The notes under the pieces: model-generated
What the model saw: the letters and a program-made list of their open reading frames with translations, nothing else
Told to the model about the DNA's origin: nothing
Database searches by the model: none
Program-made: the position numbers and the translations under genes
Part shown: positions 5,696 to 6,817 of the stretch, piece after piece
Layout of the letters: each line of letters starts with the position of its first letter
Numbering within the stretch: the first letter of the stretch is position 1
Assembly (NCBI GenBank): GCA_965371785.1
Contig: CBDUZS010000091.1
Span: forward strand, 1-6,817
From: CBDUZS01 sp965371785
Lineage (GTDB): Bacteria > Fermentibacterota > Fermentibacteria > Fermentibacterales > JCC-6
Length of the DNA: 6,817 nucleotides
Direction of reading: 5' to 3'

Positions 5696-6817
5696 ATGCC
5701 TGAACAAGCATCGACCGGGTACTCCGGACCCAAGGTAAAATCGGATTGTCTGGTGACTTACACTGCGTCAGACGCAGAACTGTCAATATCCGTCGAATCA
5801 GAGAATGACGTTTCTGCTCTGGTTGCCGCAATGCTCGAAGTGGCTGAAAGGCTGGACGTAAAGACTGGCGTCGTCGAAGTAAAGGACCACGGAGCATTCC
5901 CTTTTGTAGCCGCCGCGCGATTGGAGGCTTCTCTCAGGAAGGTTCTCGGAGAGGACTTCGAGGTGCTGCCTGCCAGTGGAGACATGGTTCCCTCGAAAGC
6001 GGAAAGACCCAGGAGATCGAGGCTTTACGCTCCCGGCAATATGCCCAGGTTCATCACAAAGGCATCCAGATCGGGCGCCGATGGCGTAATACTGGATCTG
6101 GAAGACAGCGTCTCACCCGAGCGAAAACAGGAAGCAAGAATCCTTGTTGCCTATGCTCTCAGAGAAATCGACTTCGGCGACATGGAGGTAATGGTCAGGA
6201 TTAACCAGGGCGAGCTGGCGCTGGACGACATCGCCTGGATAGTACCGCAGAAGGTTCAGCACATTCTTCTTCCAAAGGTCGAGAACGGCGATCAGGTGGC
6301 AGAGGTTCGCGATCAGGTGGAGAAGGTGATGGAGCTGTGCGGCAGAGAGCACTTCCCGTGGCTCATGCCGATAATCGAGAGCCCTCTTGGAGTGTTCAAC
6401 TCCCTGGAGATAGCACTGGCTGTTCCGGAGATGGCGGCACTCACACTCGGTCTGCAGGACCTCACTGCAGAGCTCGGAGTAAGACCGACGGAACATGGAA
6501 GAGAGAGTTTCGTCGCAAGGAGCACAATCGTCATGGCTGCAAGGGCTGCCCACATCCAGCCAATCGATACGGTCTACGCCGACGTTAAGAACATCGAGGG
6601 GTTGAAGTCATCCATTTCGGAAGCAAAAGAACTCGGCTTCGTGGGCAAGGGGTGTATTCACCCCGGACAGGTAGAAGCGATAAACGAGGGTTTTCTTCCC
6701 GACGAAGCTTTGCTCGAAAAGGCGTTGAAGATCGTTCTCGCGATGGAGCACGCCGAACGGGACGGTCTCGGTGCCGTTGCTCTGGGCTCCAAGATGATCG
6801 ATCCCCCCGTAGCCAAG
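5696..6817 (+). CDS. citE: Citrate lyase CitD-CitE fusion (acyl carrier plus beta subunit), 3' partial
   Basis: The frame is open from ATG 5696 (GGAGAG at 5684-5689) to the window edge, giving 374 residues without a stop. Residues 1-88 match CitD, the citrate lyase acyl carrier: TGYSGPKVKSD near the start, then VEVKDHGAF and AARLEASLRKV. Ser16 is the likely attachment site for the phosphoribosyl-dephospho-CoA arm. Residues from about 104 are a CitE/HpcH-HpaI TIM barrel: LYAPGN (110-115), GADGVILDLEDSV (127-139), VRIN with Arg168, LPKVE (192-196), IIESPLGV with Mg-ligand Glu228, LGLQDLTAELG with Asp255, and CIHPGQ from Cys320. CitE cleaves citryl-thioester to acetyl-thioester and oxaloacetate; the CitF subunit would be expected downstream. 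CitD and CitE are normally separate genes, so the fusion is notable. A related lyase for another 3-hydroxy acid is less likely given the CitD part. It follows the membrane protein by 14 bp. Confidence 0.92.
   Translation, partial: MPEQASTGYSGPKVKSDCLVTYTASDAELSISVESENDVSALVAAMLEVAERLDVKTGVVEVKDHGAFPFVAAARLEASLRKVLGEDFEVLPASGDMVPSKAERPRRSRLYAPGNMPRFITKASRSGADGVILDLEDSVSPERKQEARILVAYALREIDFGDMEVMVRINQGELALDDIAWIVPQKVQHILLPKVENGDQVAEVRDQVEKVMELCGREHFPWLMPIIESPLGVFNSLEIALAVPEMAALTLGLQDLTAELGVRPTEHGRESFVARSTIVMAARAAHIQPIDTVYADVKNIEGLKSSISEAKELGFVGKGCIHPGQVEAINEGFLPDEALLEKALKIVLAMEHAERDGLGAVALGSKMIDPPVAK

Overview
The window looks like a chromosomal piece from an anaerobic Gram-negative bacterium. 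Signal peptides, lipoboxes, an outer-membrane beta-barrel and citrate lyase are all present. The style (propeller and Fn3-like secreted proteins, moderate GC, ferredoxins everywhere) would suit the FCB superphylum or a nearby candidate phylum such as Fermentibacteria, but this is only an impression.

Layout. (1) 2-919 (+) is the 3' part of a beta-propeller-like protein cut by the left edge. (2) 950-1040 (-) is tRNA-Ser(CGA) with encoded CCA, convergent with the propeller gene. (3) 1041-1380 is non-coding and must carry the promoter and leader of what follows. (4) 1381-4490 (+) is a compact run of five genes. The first four are exported proteins with 2x[4Fe-4S] ferredoxin domains: a putative lipoprotein with 16 cluster-type Cys, a Sec-exported protein, a signal-anchored mini-ferredoxin and a lipoprotein mini-ferredoxin. 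The fifth is a 402-aa outer-membrane beta-barrel candidate. Genes two to five overlap or touch. (5) 4515-4544 is a strong hairpin without a U tract. (6) 4569-5681 (+) is a six-helix CcdA/TauE-SafE-like membrane protein with one Cys each in helices 1 and 4 and a Cys-rich soluble tail. (7) 5696 to the right edge (+) is a CitD-CitE fusion, open at the 3' end.

How the parts may work together (inference): a CcdA-like protein could pass thiol reducing power across the inner membrane, four non-cytoplasmic ferredoxins could relay electrons in the periplasm or on membrane surfaces, and the beta-barrel could host or admit them at the outer membrane. That would be an iron-sulfur analogue of porin-cytochrome electron conduits; no CXXCH haem motif was seen in these genes. 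A second striking point is that in the first two proteins the ferredoxin appears to sit inside an Fn3-like beta-sandwich. The CitD-CitE fusion indicates citrate cleavage; its link to the ferredoxin cluster rests only on same-strand proximity.
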